A stretch of 64,000 nt of DNA from DASQPA01 sp963757335 (lineage in GTDB: Bacteria; Acidobacteriota; Thermoanaerobaculia; Multivoradales; UBA5704). The DNA is taken from positions 62,001-126,000 of the forward strand of contig CAVWRJ010000025.1 of NCBI GenBank assembly GCA_963757335.1, in the 5' to 3' direction. The notes under the pieces were generated by a model. That model worked only from the letters and a program-made list of their open reading frames with translations. It did no database searches and was not told the origin of the DNA. This document shows, piece by piece, positions 33,065-40,863 of the stretch (position 1 is its first letter; every line of letters starts with the position of its first letter). The position numbers were made by a program, and so were the translations under genes.

Positions 33065-34036
33065 TTACGCCGCCAGCAGATCCCCAACCCGTAACGGCTT
33101 CCGGCAGATTCCGGCCTTCATGGCGGGAGTCATCCTGATCGAGGAGTGCATCCAAGCGAAGTTGAACGCCCAGAAGTGCAGGGCGAGCGCGGCTTTCAAG
33201 TTCTCCCACTTCTTGGAAAAAGCATTCGTCAACCGGGTGAGCCGGCGGATGGACATCCGCATGTGCAGGTTCTGCCGTTCGACGTGGGAAGTGCAGACCA
33301 TGGCCGGGTCGGGTGTTCCCGATACGAGAATCTTCTCGGCGCCTATTATCTTGGCGGGAGAGTACCGCCGGTTATCCTCGCTTGAATCCGCGCCGTACGT
33401 CTTCTTTAAGACCGCGAAGTCAACCCGCCCGCCAAGGTGCTCTTCCGTGGCCTGCGGGTAGGGTCCGAACCCGTCGACCGTCAGGCCGAACCGGCCCGCC
33501 GTGGCACCCGCGAGCTTGCCCATGAAGAGTCCGGTATCCTCGGCGGTACGGCGCCCCAGATGCCAGGAGAGGACGAGTTTCGAATGGCGCTCGAAACCCA
33601 CGAAGGTGTAGGCATCGCCGACCTGGGGGTTCGTGATCCCCTGCTCGACTTTGGTCTTCTCCTTCATGCCCACGTAGCCCCAAATTTCGTCCGCTTGTAC
33701 GTCCTTCACTTCTACCTTGCGGATGATCGTGGCCATGAGCCGCTCGGCCTTCTCGCCCGCAAACCGGAGGAGGCTGCAAATGGTGTCGCGGTGGACACCG
33801 GTCAAGCGCTGGGCGGAGCGGATCGAGCTTCCCTCCGTGAGCATGCCGAGCACCAGGGCGGCGCGCTCGGGATCGATCCGGAGGGAGCCCATGGGGCGGA
33901 CGGGGAGGTCCGTCTGGGAGGCGCCGCACCCCTTGCAGCGCCAGCGCTGGAAGCCGCGATCCTTGCCCCAACGGATGAGCCGCCCGCCGCAGGAGCGGCA
34001 GACGGTCGGGGTGGGGGTTGCGGTCGGGGTTTCCAT
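33065..34036 (-). CDS. IS1-type DDE transposase
   Basis: A 323-residue transposase in one frame, whereas classical IS1 splits it between InsA and InsB. The N-terminal zinc ribbon has paired cysteines (VCRSCGG and RCKGCGAS). A helix-turn-helix follows (SSIRSAQRLTGVHRDTI). The DDE core shows QADEIWGYVGMKEK (first Asp), LTVDGFGPY (second Asp) and VERQNLHMRMSIRRLTR (Glu), then FSKKWENLKAAL and the C-terminal MTPAMKAGI. The promoter is in the divergent region upstream, with an operator in its spacer. It is the only recombinase in the element. Confidence 0.9.
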   Translation of the reverse strand: METPTATPTPTVCRSCGGRLIRWGKDRGFQRWRCKGCGASQTDLPVRPMGSLRIDPERAALVLGMLTEGSSIRSAQRLTGVHRDTICSLLRFAGEKAERLMATIIRKVEVKDVQADEIWGYVGMKEKTKVEQGITNPQVGDAYTFVGFERHSKLVLSWHLGRRTAEDTGLFMGKLAGATAGRFGLTVDGFGPYPQATEEHLGGRVDFAVLKKTYGADSSEDNRRYSPAKIIGAEKILVSGTPDPAMVCTSHVERQNLHMRMSIRRLTRLTNAFSKKWENLKAALALHFWAFNFAWMHSSIRMTPAMKAGICRKPLRVGDLLAA

Positions 34037-34059
34037 GGCGTGTGCTCTAACTGACAGCC

Positions 34060-34088
34060 ATTGTACAGACAGTGGCTGTACTTGTCAA
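34060..34088 (-). promoter_or_regulatory. Transposase promoter with operator site 1
   Basis: On the minus strand TTGACA (34088-34083), a 17-base spacer and TACAAT (34065-34060). The palindrome GTACAG-N7-CTGTAC (34063-34081) fills the spacer and touches the -10 box. A protein bound there would block RNA polymerase. Confidence 0.75.
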
Positions 34089-34100
34089 CGGGAATCTCGG

Positions 34101-34129
34101 TTGAAATGTGCAGACGTTCGCTGTACACT
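34101..34129 (+). promoter_or_regulatory. Ribbon-helix-helix gene promoter with operator site 2
   Basis: TTGAAA (34101-34106), 17-base spacer, TACACT (34124-34129). The palindrome GTGCAG-N7-CTGTAC (34108-34126) sits in the same position relative to this promoter as site 1 does to the transposase promoter. The ATG at 34136 is 6 bases after the -10 box, so the transcript is probably leaderless. Confidence 0.7.
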
Positions 34130-34135
34130 GTCGGT

Positions 34136-34330
34136 ATGCCTGAAAACATAAAGTCGGTTCGCCTCGACATGCGGATCTCCCAGGAAGACAAGGATCTGTT
34201 TCAACTGGCGGCCGACCAGGACGGCCGCACTATGTCCAATTGGATCAGGGACCGGCTGCTACGCGCGGCGCGGGCGGAGCTGGGCGAGAAAGGGACCGCC
34301 AAGGGGAAGGGCAAGCGCCCTTCCCCTTGA
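34136..34330 (+). CDS. Ribbon-helix-helix-like protein, probable repressor
   Basis: A 64-residue protein: VRLDMRISQEDKDLFQLAADQDGRTMSNWIRDRL (given in part) has the strand-helix-helix pattern of small MetJ/Arc-type or DUF1778-like antitoxin/repressor proteins, with a conserved-looking NW in the second helix. The tail is basic. It has no ribosome binding site, consistent with a leaderless start. It lies divergent from the transposase, and the two shared operators make autoregulation and repression of transposition likely. A toxin partner is not evident. Confidence 0.75.
   Translation: MPENIKSVRLDMRISQEDKDLFQLAADQDGRTMSNWIRDRLLRAARAELGEKGTAKGKGKRPSP
34301..34328 (+). repeat. 12-bp perfect hairpin over the 3' end of the ribbon-helix-helix gene
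   Basis: AAGGGGAAGGGC and GCCCTTCCCCTT flank the loop AAGC and encode the last residues up to the stop codon. No T-run follows, so it is not a canonical terminator but could still stop or protect the transcript. Confidence 0.65.
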
Positions 34331-34851
34331 CTGCCCCGAGGAGTATCAGGGACCGGGGCCAGCAGGGCCGCAACAGCTCCCTACGGTGCCCGATCCCCGC
34401 ACACCTCCGGCCAAGTAGATACCTCATTTGGAGGTAACTCCTTGACGCAGTAGCCCTGTACGCTTACACTACGGAGTGTCAGCGTGGTTCTACCGCGCGG
34501 CAAGTGAGCCCCTCTCCCGGTCTGCCCTTGACAAGCGTTCCCGGGTTTGGGGCTCTCGGTTTATCTGGTCAACGGCGAGGTACGCCCCCGCTCCAATGCG
34601 CGTCTAACCTCCACAAGCTAAAGCTTCCCCTTCTTCTTTCGTTCTGTCAATCAGGATTTCTATCGCGCGCCCACTACACCAAATTTGGTGTTTGTCACCA
34701 CATGTGGTGATTTCGAGCAGCGGGGTCAAATTTTGAGCATTATGTGCACGAACCCGCTCATCCCGTGCGAACAGCGCACCATCGGGACAGGCGTCGGGGA
34801 TGGGATAGACCCCCGGCGGCCCTGGTATGGGGCCAAAGTGGAACCGAGGTT
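34331..34851. other. Intergenic stretch of the transposon without a supported gene
   Basis: About 520 bases. Short ORFs are present but lack ribosome binding sites and recognisable products. The main structures are two adjacent perfect palindromes at 34676-34709. Base composition is lower in GC than the chromosome around the element, pointing to a different origin. Confidence 0.6.
34676..34709. repeat. Two adjacent perfect palindromes
   Basis: ACACCAAATTTGGTGT (34676-34691) and CACCACATGTGGTG (34696-34709), separated by four bases. Both have CACCA/TGGTG-type half-sites. They could bind a dimeric protein. No gene starts directly beside them. Confidence 0.6.
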
Positions 34852-35469
34852 CTAGTCGGTTGTCTCTGCTCGGGTTTCCGACTCCGACCGATTCTTCATC
34901 CCAAGGGCGATCTCTAGGGGGAGAGTGGCTGGGGCGACCTGCGAGAAGATGGTTGCGCCGGGTCGCTCGTGATACTGCCTGTAGTCCGCAAGAGCGGAAA
35001 GCAACATGGACTCGTAATCAGCGCGCTGCCCGCTAGGGCTAGTGTTGATCATCATCCGCAAGAGATCACCAAGGGCATTCAGGTACTCCCAGCGCGCGTC
35101 GCCCACGCCCTTGGCACCCTCCTCGCTGAGTTTTCTTTCGTAGGCTGCGGATAGATCTTCAAAGCGGCGGATGGCGTTGGCGATTGGCTGGCGCAAGCGA
35201 TCAATGGAGCGCATCCTCTCCGCGTCGCTAGGTCGAGCTGCCGCCCAGAGCACAACTCCAGCAAGCCAGATGAGACCGGCGAGCCATCCCCATTGATGAA
35301 CTAGGGCTAGCACCTCGCGTCCCATGACGTTCTTCGTGAACTGGAATCGCTGCGCCCAATCCACAAGGAAGAGCAGCCACCCTCCGAAGGAGCGAGGCAG
35401 GGCGAGAGATTGGAGGGCGGGGCGCACCCGCCCCCAGGTTGGTATGCGTCGCCGTATCGGTGCAAGCAT
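34852..35469 (-). CDS. Hypothetical membrane-anchored protein of the transposon
   Basis: A 205-residue product. Two hydrophobic segments occur near the N-terminus (FGGWLLFLVDW and LVHQWGWLAGLIWLAGVVLWAA, the latter ~60-80), then a charged helical cytoplasmic or periplasmic domain (MRSIDRLRQPIANAIRRFEDLSAAYERKLSEE and onwards). The ribosome binding site is weak. It is the last gene before the right inverted repeat. No family is recognised. Confidence 0.55.
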   Translation of the reverse strand: MLAPIRRRIPTWGRVRPALQSLALPRSFGGWLLFLVDWAQRFQFTKNVMGREVLALVHQWGWLAGLIWLAGVVLWAAARPSDAERMRSIDRLRQPIANAIRRFEDLSAAYERKLSEEGAKGVGDARWEYLNALGDLLRMMINTSPSGQRADYESMLLSALADYRQYHERPGATIFSQVAPATLPLEIALGMKNRSESETRAETTD

Positions 35470-35548
35470 GGTGAGGGGATGATACTGCCCCCAGGACGCG
35501 GTACAATCCGCTCGTCGCCCCCGCCCCTCAACTTACGCTCCTGTACCA

Positions 35549-35572
35549 CCAACAGACTCTTAGGCCAGTACC
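35549..35572 (-). repeat. Right terminal inverted repeat of the transposon
   Basis: Exact reverse complement of the left repeat at 31320-31343; outermost bases GGCCAGTACC on the plus strand, directly followed by ACTTTCCA. Confidence 0.9.
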
Positions 35573-35865
35573 ACTTTCCACGGGTTCCCGAAGACTTTCC
35601 ATGGGTTCCTGAGGACTTTCCACGAGCTCCGGAGGACTTTCCACGAGCTCCGGAAGCTTCCAAAAGCCGTCCGGAAGCTTCCAGGAGCTGTCCGGAAGGG
35701 CCCAAACGGTGTCCGGGAGGTCTCAAACGGCATCCAGCCATCTCCAAACGCCGTCTGGAAGGTCTCGAACACCGTCCGGAGGACTTTCCGCAGCGTCCGG
35801 GAGCTTCCCAACCGCGTCCGGGAGGTCCCGAGCGGTGTCTGGAGACGTTCAGGGTCTTTGCGGCA
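35573..35865. repeat. 21-bp tandem repeat array, right part
   Basis: Three to four near-identical copies of the left array's unit, then about ten diverged copies that keep the 21-base spacing (for example units ending GTCCG or GTCTG). It fills the space up to about 80 bases before the oxidoreductase gene. The target duplication ACTTTCCA is its first octamer. Confidence 0.85.
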
Positions 35866-35944
35866 GCGTGCAGGCCCAACGGGCCACCGTTCCCAAGCCC
35901 AGAGTATAGGCAGGGAGGTTGTACAACCTATAGGGGCAAGCCCC

Positions 35945-37546
35945 CTAGCCCGCATCCCTCCCCACCAGCTCCTCCAGCTTGCCGGTATCCCCGCGCTCCA
36001 TCGCGAGCTCCGCCTCCAGGCTCTGGCGGTCGCGGTAGATCGTCGCCACGGCGACGATCTTCCCCTTCCTCCGGTAGGTGACCGTGGCGTCGTGCTTCGC
36101 GAGCGAGCCCGAGAGCCGGGCCTCGTCCCAGTCCTTGCCCGGACCGACGTGAGAGATCTGCACGTCGTAGTGCTGGCTCCAGAAGAAGGGGACGTCGGCG
36201 AAGCGCTGGCGGCGGCCGAGGAGGTTGGCGGCGGCGGTCTGGCCGTGGCGCTCGGCGAGCTCCCAGTGCTCGATCCGCACTGGCTCGCCCAGGTAGGCGT
36301 CCGGCCAGCGCGCGATGTCGCCGGCGGCGAAGATCCCCCGGACGCTCGTCTCCAGGTATTCGTCCACGATCACCCCATCCTCGACCCGGAGCCCCGCCGC
36401 CCGGGCGAGGTCGAGGTTCGGCCGCACCCCGATCCCCGCCACCACGAGGTCGGCGGGGAGGGTCTCGCCGCTGTCGAGGGTCACCGCGTGCTCGCCGATG
36501 GCAACCGCCTTTTGCTGCAGCTTGAAGGTGACCCCGTGCTCCTCGTGGAGAGAACGGATGAAGTCGCCGAGGTCCGGCCCGAGGACCTTGCCGAGCGGCC
36601 GCTCGTCGGGGGCGACGACGGTCACCTCGATCTTCCGGGCGCGGAGGGCGGCCGCGACCTCGAGGCCGACGAAGCTCGCCCCGAGGACCACCGCCCGCCG
36701 GCCCTCTCCGGCCTCTCCGGCTTCCGAAGCCGCGGCGATGATCGAGCGGCTGTCGGAGAGGGTTGCCAGGTAGTGGACGTGCGGCCGGTCGGCGCCGGGG
36801 ATGTCGAGGCGGACGGGGCTCGTGCCGGTGGCCAGGAGGAGGGCGCCGTAGGGGAGCGCGGTGCCGTCCTCCAGGGTGACCGTCCGGCCTTGGGGGTCGA
36901 TCGCCGTCACCCGGGTGCCCAGGCGCAGCTCGATCCGCTGCTCGGCGTAGAACTCCTGCGAACGCAGCGGTATCCACTCCTCGGGCGCGCTGCCCGCCAG
37001 GTAGTCCTTGGAGATGTTGGGGCGGTCGTAGGGGAGCGAACGGTCGCGGCCGAGGAGGGTGATGGGACCGCCGTAGCCGAGGTGCCGCAGCCGCTCGGCG
37101 GCGGCGTTGCCCGCCGCCCCGGCGCCGACGATGACGACCGAGGAGGGGCCCGTGCTCCCCGGCATCGTGCTCCCCGCGGGGAGCGGAGGGGGAAGCGGGG
37201 CGGGAGCCGGGAGCTTGCCGCGGACGAAGATGCGGTCCCCCTGGCGCTCGACCCGGTAGCAGGCGACCGGGTTCAGGGCCGGTGCGCCGAGCGCCTCGCC
37301 GGTCCGCAGGCTGAAGCAGGCGTGGTGCCAGGGGCAGCGCACGGTGTCGCCGACCACCAGCCCGAGCGCGAGCGGCCCGCCGTAGTGAGTGCAGGTGGCG
37401 CCGATGGCGAAATCCTCCCCGCCGCGGCGGACGAGGAGCACCGCCTCGCCGTCCACCTGCCCCGCGACCTGGCCGCCCTCGGGAAGCTCTGCCGCGCCGA
37501 CGCCCGCCTTCAGATCCGGCCCCTGGGTTTCCTGCTCGCCGCTCAT
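35945..37546 (-). CDS. Rieske/FAD-dependent NAD(P)H oxidoreductase (AIFM3-like)
   Basis: A 533-residue fusion. Residues ~12-115 form a Rieske domain with the 2Fe-2S ligands in CTHYGGPL and CPWHHACF. From ~135 an FAD/NAD(P)-binding reductase of the glutathione-reductase fold begins: SVVIVGAGAAGNAAAERL (FAD), AVVLGASFVGLEVAAALR (NAD(P)H) and GIFAAGDIARW. The C-terminal ~100 residues match the ferredoxin-reductase type. This is the layout of AIF-like ferredoxin reductases, passing electrons from NAD(P)H to an unknown acceptor. It is divergent from the VWA gene with 68 bases between them. Confidence 0.92.
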   Translation of the reverse strand: MSGEQETQGPDLKAGVGAAELPEGGQVAGQVDGEAVLLVRRGGEDFAIGATCTHYGGPLALGLVVGDTVRCPWHHACFSLRTGEALGAPALNPVACYRVERQGDRIFVRGKLPAPAPLPPPLPAGSTMPGSTGPSSVVIVGAGAAGNAAAERLRHLGYGGPITLLGRDRSLPYDRPNISKDYLAGSAPEEWIPLRSQEFYAEQRIELRLGTRVTAIDPQGRTVTLEDGTALPYGALLLATGTSPVRLDIPGADRPHVHYLATLSDSRSIIAAASEAGEAGEGRRAVVLGASFVGLEVAAALRARKIEVTVVAPDERPLGKVLGPDLGDFIRSLHEEHGVTFKLQQKAVAIGEHAVTLDSGETLPADLVVAGIGVRPNLDLARAAGLRVEDGVIVDEYLETSVRGIFAAGDIARWPDAYLGEPVRIEHWELAERHGQTAAANLLGRRQRFADVPFFWSQHYDVQISHVGPGKDWDEARLSGSLAKHDATVTYRRKGKIVAVATIYRDRQSLEAELAMERGDTGKLEELVGRDAG

Positions 37547-37614
37547 CCGGTCTCCTCCCCTTTTCAGTCGTCTTTATCGGATCTTCATCATCCTACGAGA
37601 GGCGGGGACGTACA

Positions 37615-40600
37615 ATGGCCGCCATGTTGCCGGCTCTCCTGTACCTTCTCCTGCCCTTCCTCGCCGCCCCTCCCGCTCCTTCGAGCGTCGCTCCCGTCCC
37701 GCTCTTTTCTCCCGCCGTCACCGCTCCGGTCGCCCCGGTTCCGGGCCCGCGCCAGGTGGATCTGGCGATCGAGATCCACGACTCCAAAGGCGGGGTGCCG
37801 AGCCAGCCGCCGGCCGCCGCCGATCTGACGGTGCTCGAAAACGGCGAGCCGCGCCGGGTGGTGTCGATCGAGCGGCTCGGCCAGACCCCCTGGCGCTTCG
37901 TCGTCTACGTCGACCGGGTGCTCGCCAGCTCCCGTACGCTGCGGAGCTCCATGGGTGCCCTCTCCGCCCACAGCGCCGAGCTCGCCGCCCTGGGCACGGT
38001 CGAGGTGGTGGTCGCCGAGCCGGAGCCGTCGACGATCCTCCCCGCCACCCGCGATCCCTACGCCATCGAGGAGACCCTGGCCCGGCTCGCCTACGCCGGC
38101 CAGGGGCTGGACGGCCTGCGGGCGGTGCGCCGGCGCTTCCGCGACGAGGCGGCTGGAGGGGCGGAAGGGGCGGCCGCTCCCGCCGCGGGCGGCACCCCGG
38201 CCGGGGTGGCCGAAGAGGCGGCGGAGGAGGAGGTCCGGCTCGTCCGCCGGCAGACGGACAACCTCGCCTCCTGGCTCGCCGTCACCCCCGAGGCGGACCG
38301 CCCGCGCGCTCTCCTCTACGTGGCGGACGGCTGGGACCGCGATCCGCGCGAGTACTACCGTTCGCACCCCAAGGCGAGCGCCGCCAACCCCCCTGGTATT
38401 GCGGGTAGTGCGGCCGGTAGTGCGGCCGATCCGCTCGCCCCCTTCACCCTGGAGGCCGACACCCCGGCCCTGGCGCGGACGGCGGCGGCGCTCGGCTGGA
38501 CCGTCCTGCCGCTCGCCGTCGGCGACGCTGCGCTGCCCAACCTGCGGCGTCCTCTCCAGACCGGGCCGCATGGGGGGGCCGCCGTCACCCTCCCCGAGCA
38601 CGACCGCGACCGCGAGCTCGAAAAGGCGCTCGAACAGAAGGAGCGGGAGAGGGAGAGCGGCCTCCTGCTCCACCCTCTCGATCCGCTCAAGGAGATCGCC
38701 CAGGCGAGCGGCGGGGAGCTCCTGGAGACCCCGCTCGCGCTCTCCGACGCCATCGCCCGCCTGCGCGGCCGCTTCCTCCTGCGCTACGAGGCGCCGCCGG
38801 CGACCGACGGCCAGGCGCGGACGGTCGTCGTCCGTTCGGCCGCGCCCGGTCTCTCCCTCCACACCCGGACCCTGGCGGCGGCCGGCCTCCCGGCCGAGGT
38901 GGCCGCACTCCGCGCCCGGCGGCTCCTGGCCGGAGAGGAGGGACGGGGCGACCTTCCCTTGAGCGCCGACCTGCGGATGATGGACGGCGGTCCGACCGGA
39001 CGGCAGGCCGAGCTGGAGGTCCGCCTGGCCCCCTCGGCCCTGCCCGCGGGCTCGCTGCCGCCCGGCGCCGTCCTCCGCCTGACCGCCGCGGCGCCCGAGG
39101 GGACGATCGGCGAGCGGCTCGTCCAGCGGTCGCTGGGCGCCGGCGAGGCGATCGGGAGCGAGCCGTGGACCTACCGGGTCACCCTGCCGCTGCCGGAGGG
39201 CGCCGACCGGGTGGCGGTGGTGGTCGACCTGCCGGCCTCCGGCCTCTGGGGGGCCGAGCTGGCGGCGGTGGTCACCGGCGAAGCGGGGGCCGAGGAAGCG
39301 CCCGGGGCATCGGCGGGATCGTCGACATCGGCGGGATCGGCGGCATCGGCGACATCGCCCGCCATCCCGGCCCCGGAGGTGGTGCGTTTCCTCCAGCCCG
39401 GCCGCGAGCCGCTCCTCGGCCGGGTGAAGGTGGCGGCGCGGGTGACCGGCGCCGAGGTAACGCGCCTGCTCTTCCGGCTCGACGGCCGCGAGGTGGCGAC
39501 CCGCAAGACCGCCCCCTGGGAGGTGGAGATCAACCTCGGCCGCGCCGCAAGGCCGCACACGCTGGAGGTGCTCGCCTACTCCGCCGCCGGGGCCGAGCTC
39601 GGCCACGACTCGCTCCGCCTCAACCGGCCCGGCGAGCGGCCGGGCGGCGCCCACGTCCGCATCGTGCAGCCGGCCTCGGGGAAGGCCGGGGGCTGGGTGG
39701 ACGTCGAGGCCGAGGTGCGGGCCCCCGCCGAGCGGCGGATCGAGCGGGTGGAGTTCTTCTGGAACGAGGAGCTGGCGGCGACCCTCTATCAACCCCCCTA
39801 CCGCCGGCGGGTCCTCGTGCCGCCGGGCCGGCCCGGCTACCTGCGGGTGGCGGCGCGCCTCGACGACGGCACCACCGCCGAGGACGCGGTGCCGATGAAC
39901 ACCGCCGGTCCCAGCGAGCGGGTGGACGTCCAGCTGGTGCAGCTCTTCGTCGTCGTCACCGACCGCGCGGGCAAACCGGTCAAGGGGCTCGCCCGCGAGG
40001 ACTTCCGGGTCCGCGAGGACGGCCGCGAGCAGACCCTCTCGAGCTTCGACGACGCGAGCGAGTTCCCGATCACCGTCGGGCTCGCCGTCGACACCTCGGC
40101 GAGCATGTTCGTCAAGCTCCCCGGGGTGGTCAAGGCGGCGCAGTCGCTGGTCAAGAGCGGCCTCACCCGGCGCGACAGCGCCCTCCTGGTCGGTTTCGAC
40201 GAGCACCCACGGCTGGTGATGCAACCGACCCGCGACCGCTCAGCCGTCGCCGCCGCCATGGACACCCTGCGGCCCGACGGCGGCACCGGTCTTTGGGGGG
40301 CGGTCGATTTCTCGATCTCCCAGCTCCAGGCGGTCTCCGGCCGCCGGGCCCTGATCGTCTACTCGGACGGCATCGAGGAGGAGGAGGATGTCTCTTTCTC
40401 GACCTGCCTGCGCCGGGCCCGCGACAGCGGCATCCCGGTCTACCTCATCTTCACCAACGCCGCGGCGGCGCACGAGGGGCGGCTCCTCGGCCGGCTCTAC
40501 ACCGGCCGCCTGGAGCGCCTGGCCGCCGCGGCCGGCGGCAAGCTCTACTTCGTCGAGCCCGACCAGGACCTGGCCCTCGTCTACAACGAGATCCTCGCCG

Positions 40601-40734
40601 AGCTGCGCAGCCAGTACGTGCTCACCTACTACCCGCGCCAGGGCGGCGGCGACGCTTTCCGCGAGGTCAAGGTCGACGTCAAGAAGAGCGGCCTCAAGGC
40701 GCGGACGATCAGCGGCTATTATCCGGAGTTCTGA
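37615..40734 (+). CDS. Large secreted VWA-domain protein
   Basis: A 1,039-residue exported protein with a signal peptide (LPALLYLLLPFLAAPPAP). The N-terminal third resembles a degenerate VWFA-related domain (QVDLAIEIHDSKGGVPSQ, FVVYVDRVLASSRTLRSS). A Gly/Ser/Ala linker at ~563-585 comes from a 9-base repeat patch. Two Ig-like modules follow (~590-770). The C-terminal VWFA-related domain, of the type frequent in Acidobacteria, has VVTDRAGKPVKGLAREDFRV, an intact MIDAS-like AVDTSASM, and ends TYYPRQGGGDAFREVKVDV. Role and location beyond export are unknown. Confidence 0.88.
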   Translation: MAAMLPALLYLLLPFLAAPPAPSSVAPVPLFSPAVTAPVAPVPGPRQVDLAIEIHDSKGGVPSQPPAAADLTVLENGEPRRVVSIERLGQTPWRFVVYVDRVLASSRTLRSSMGALSAHSAELAALGTVEVVVAEPEPSTILPATRDPYAIEETLARLAYAGQGLDGLRAVRRRFRDEAAGGAEGAAAPAAGGTPAGVAEEAAEEEVRLVRRQTDNLASWLAVTPEADRPRALLYVADGWDRDPREYYRSHPKASAANPPGIAGSAAGSAADPLAPFTLEADTPALARTAAALGWTVLPLAVGDAALPNLRRPLQTGPHGGAAVTLPEHDRDRELEKALEQKERERESGLLLHPLDPLKEIAQASGGELLETPLALSDAIARLRGRFLLRYEAPPATDGQARTVVVRSAAPGLSLHTRTLAAAGLPAEVAALRARRLLAGEEGRGDLPLSADLRMMDGGPTGRQAELEVRLAPSALPAGSLPPGAVLRLTAAAPEGTIGERLVQRSLGAGEAIGSEPWTYRVTLPLPEGADRVAVVVDLPASGLWGAELAAVVTGEAGAEEAPGASAGSSTSAGSAASATSPAIPAPEVVRFLQPGREPLLGRVKVAARVTGAEVTRLLFRLDGREVATRKTAPWEVEINLGRAARPHTLEVLAYSAAGAELGHDSLRLNRPGERPGGAHVRIVQPASGKAGGWVDVEAEVRAPAERRIERVEFFWNEELAATLYQPPYRRRVLVPPGRPGYLRVAARLDDGTTAEDAVPMNTAGPSERVDVQLVQLFVVVTDRAGKPVKGLAREDFRVREDGREQTLSSFDDASEFPITVGLAVDTSASMFVKLPGVVKAAQSLVKSGLTRRDSALLVGFDEHPRLVMQPTRDRSAVAAAMDTLRPDGGTGLWGAVDFSISQLQAVSGRRALIVYSDGIEEEEDVSFSTCLRRARDSGIPVYLIFTNAAAAHEGRLLGRLYTGRLERLAAAAGGKLYFVEPDQDLALVYNEILAELRSQYVLTYYPRQGGGDAFREVKVDVKKSGLKARTISGYYPEF

Positions 40735-40737
40735 GCC

Positions 40738-40840
40738 GGGAGCTCCGGGAAGGCCAGGTTGGATCCGAGGACGGGCGACTGGCTGCGCGGAGCGCCCGAA
40801 GGCGCCCGCCCGCAGGAATCCAACCGGCGACGGAGTATCC
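40738..40840 (+). repeat. Structured repeat, copy C (MITE-like, ~102 bp)
   Basis: Third copy: arms GGTTGGAT (40757-40764) and ATCCAACC (40818-40825) enclose the shared core, here with the hairpin loop changed GAA to GGA and AGT to CGC. Outer ends are close to GGAGCTCC and GGAGTATCC. It starts at the stop codon of the VWA gene and ends 23 bases before the UBP zinc-finger gene. No clear target duplication. Confidence 0.7.
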
Positions 40841-40863
40841 TGAAAGTCGAAAAGGAGGGAGCC

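Larger units (their letters stand above)
31320..35572. mobile_element. IS1-type transposon with passenger genes, 4,253 bp
   Basis: The element is bounded by perfect 24-bp inverted repeats (31320-31343 and 35549-35572; outer bases GGTACTGGCC), with weaker similarity further in, and flanked by ACTTTCCA on both sides. It carries an IS1-type transposase, a ribbon-helix-helix protein, a cassette of three overlapping genes ending in a terminator, and other small genes. Its base composition is lower in GC than the neighbours, especially at 32,640-34,760. Eight- to nine-base duplications and GGT-starting ends fit the IS1 family. Elements of this kind with cargo are known as transporter IS (tIS1). Confidence 0.85.

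Noticed and set aside
35560..35955. A minus-strand gene with WKVLRNS heptad repeats
   Set aside because: Kept as a repeat only: no ribosome binding site or domain, and all frames of a 21-base unit stay open by construction.
40759..40863. An N-terminal extension of the UBP zinc-finger protein (open frame from 40,759)
   Set aside because: It is translated repeat copy C; the real ribosome binding site is in front of ATG 40864.
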